Assembly (NCBI GenBank): GCA_003646875.1
Contig: QMLT01000125.1
Coordinates: 1 to 5,906, forward strand
DNA length: 5,906 nt
DNA from: Deltaproteobacteria bacterium
Lineage (GTDB): Bacteria > Desulfobacterota > DSM-4660 > Desulfatiglandales > B25-G16
Reading direction: 5' to 3'
Notes under the pieces: generated by a model
What the model saw: the letters and a program-made list of their open reading frames with translations, nothing else
What the model was told of the DNA's origin: nothing
Database searches by the model: none
Shown here: piece by piece, positions 5,020-5,906 of the stretch
Layout of the letters: every line of letters starts with the position of its first letter
How positions within the stretch are numbered: position 1 is the stretch's first letter
Program-made: the position numbers and the translations under genes

Positions 5020-5781
5020 CTAAAAACTCACGGTAAGCGCGACATAAGGACCGGACATATCATAGTCAAAGACTATATCATCCTCATCAATATCTATGAC
5101 AAAGGTTTTATAACCGCCGTGAATATCTACGAGGGGGAAGGGGGTCCATGATATATCACCCATGAGCTCATATATTGTATTTCCTGCATATCCAATGGCA
5201 GTCCCCCTTAATCTGACCTCGAGGACATCGGCCAGTAATCCGAAATGCAGATTAAGACCAATCATTGGAATAGGAAATTTGAAGTCTTCTTTTTCATCAA
5301 TACCTGTGGTCTTCAATCCTACATCGCCATCTAAATATTTGACCTGTAGAACAGCGCCTAAAGAAAATCCGGCCAGCACATTTTCCAGATTCAAAAAATC
5401 ATATTGATAGAGAAGGTCCATCATCTTGTATTGAATTGAAGAGTTTACGAATGCATTAATATTATAATCTTTTCCATTAAAAGTAATCTTCTCAGTCAGT
5501 GTTTTTTCCCCTGAATAGTCAATGTCTGTATACGTCAAAGATAGGTGGTGTCTGCCGCCTCCAAGGAAAACCTCAACGGATGGATAATTCTCATCCCCAA
5601 CCCCAAGATCCTTTTCAAAATCAATTGTTGTGCCGATGATGGCGTCTTCATCCACTTTTACATTGCCATCAAGCGAGGGAAACCAGTAGTAGCCTCGTGC
5701 CCCAATTTCAAAAGCCGATAATGATGCTGGCAGAAGAAGTGCAACCAACAGGAAAGATAGAGCCAAATACGTTTTTTTCAT
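5020..5781 (-). CDS. Uncharacterised outer-membrane beta-barrel protein
   Basis: I do not recognise a named family. The 253-residue product starts with a signal peptide: MKK, a hydrophobic core at 5-17, and probable cleavage after ASLSA at 19-23. The mature part alternates polar and hydrophobic residues in roughly 8-10 candidate beta strands, for example 24-33, 67-74, 78-87, 115-128, 135-149, 171-184, 186-197, 203-213 and 217-229. It ends YVALTVSF, with the C-terminal phenylalanine typical of proteins inserted by the Bam complex. Segments such as DFEKDLG (54-60) and GGRHHLSLTYTDIDYSG (75-91) look conserved. The stretch 229-241 is strongly acidic and could bind cations or face outside. An excellent AGGAGG at 5788-5793, 6 bases before the ATG, fixes the start and suggests high translation. 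It appears monocistronic, with its own terminator. It may be a small porin-like or structural OMP; function is open. Confidence 0.75.
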   Translation of the reverse strand: MKKTYLALSFLLVALLLPASLSAFEIGARGYYWFPSLDGNVKVDEDAIIGTTIDFEKDLGVGDENYPSVEVFLGGGRHHLSLTYTDIDYSGEKTLTEKITFNGKDYNINAFVNSSIQYKMMDLLYQYDFLNLENVLAGFSLGAVLQVKYLDGDVGLKTTGIDEKEDFKFPIPMIGLNLHFGLLADVLEVRLRGTAIGYAGNTIYELMGDISWTPFPLVDIHGGYKTFVIDIDEDDIVFDYDMSGPYVALTVSF

Positions 5782-5823
5782 TTGTTTCCTCCTTTTTTAG
5801 ATTATTTTGTTAACTATTAAGCC

Positions 5824-5847
5824 ACCAAGACCCAAAGACACAAAGAA
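5824..5847 (-). repeat. Degenerate 8-bp repeat in the leader of the barrel-protein gene
   Basis: On the plus strand the units ACCAAGAC, CCAAAGAC and ACAAAGAA follow each other with one to three changes each. They lie about 43-66 bases upstream of the barrel-protein start. Similar CACCAAGACACAAAG strings are, as I recall, scattered between genes in many environmental bacteria. A perfect TATAAT on the minus strand at 5880-5875 lies just upstream, but I see no convincing -35 before the window ends. Confidence 0.45.
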
Positions 5848-5906
5848 GAGATAAATATAAATTGAATAAAGGCTATTATAAAGAATAACTCTATAATCTT
5901 AGTGCC

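Noticed and set aside
4954..5151. Rightward 65-codon open frame over the terminator and the 3' end of the barrel gene
   Set aside because: It crosses an intrinsic terminator and lies antisense to a better-supported gene.
5875..5880. Perfect TATAAT on the minus strand as promoter of the barrel gene
   Set aside because: No acceptable -35 lies 16-17 bp upstream, and the window ends there, so it is not called as a promoter.

Overview
The window looks like ordinary chromosome of a Gram-negative bacterium of moderate to low GC. A secreted beta-barrel protein ending in phenylalanine implies an outer membrane. The DksA-like protein, single-ORF larC, glgC and the general style of the sequence would fit a Desulfobacterota (deltaproteobacterial) or related anaerobe. 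That placement is an impression, not a result.

Layout. Bases 1-453 hold no convincing gene. They contain a 123-bp element bounded by a perfect 19-bp inverted repeat and TA dinucleotides (MITE-like), a degenerate third copy of the repeat end, and a very AT-rich leader for rpoZ. Next comes a tightly packed rightward block: rpoZ (RNA polymerase omega), dnaJ (Hsp40 co-chaperone), a short dksA (RNA polymerase secondary-channel regulator) and larC (nickel-pincer cofactor synthesis), with gaps of 2, 47 and 15 bp. It meets the leftward glgC (ADP-glucose pyrophosphorylase) tail to tail, with a 13-bp overlap. Upstream of glgC is a good sigma70-type promoter whose -10 lies inside a perfect dyad, and further out an imperfect inverted repeat. 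An intrinsic terminator then closes the leftward gene for an unrecognised outer-membrane beta-barrel protein, whose leader carries a degenerate octamer repeat.

How the genes fit together. Omega and DksA are the two proteins that complete the two ppGpp sites on E. coli RNA polymerase. Here they are encoded one gene apart, and both keep the key ppGpp-contact residues I could align from memory. With dnaJ between them, the block reads as a transcription and stress module. The larC gene appears to be a passenger, because no larA, larB or larE is in view. glgC supplies ADP-glucose for glycogen, but no other glycogen gene is present.

I found no clear undescribed multi-gene system. The points most worth following are the MITE-like element and its possible relatives, the rpoZ-dnaJ-dksA linkage, the dyad over the glgC -10, and the unassigned barrel protein.
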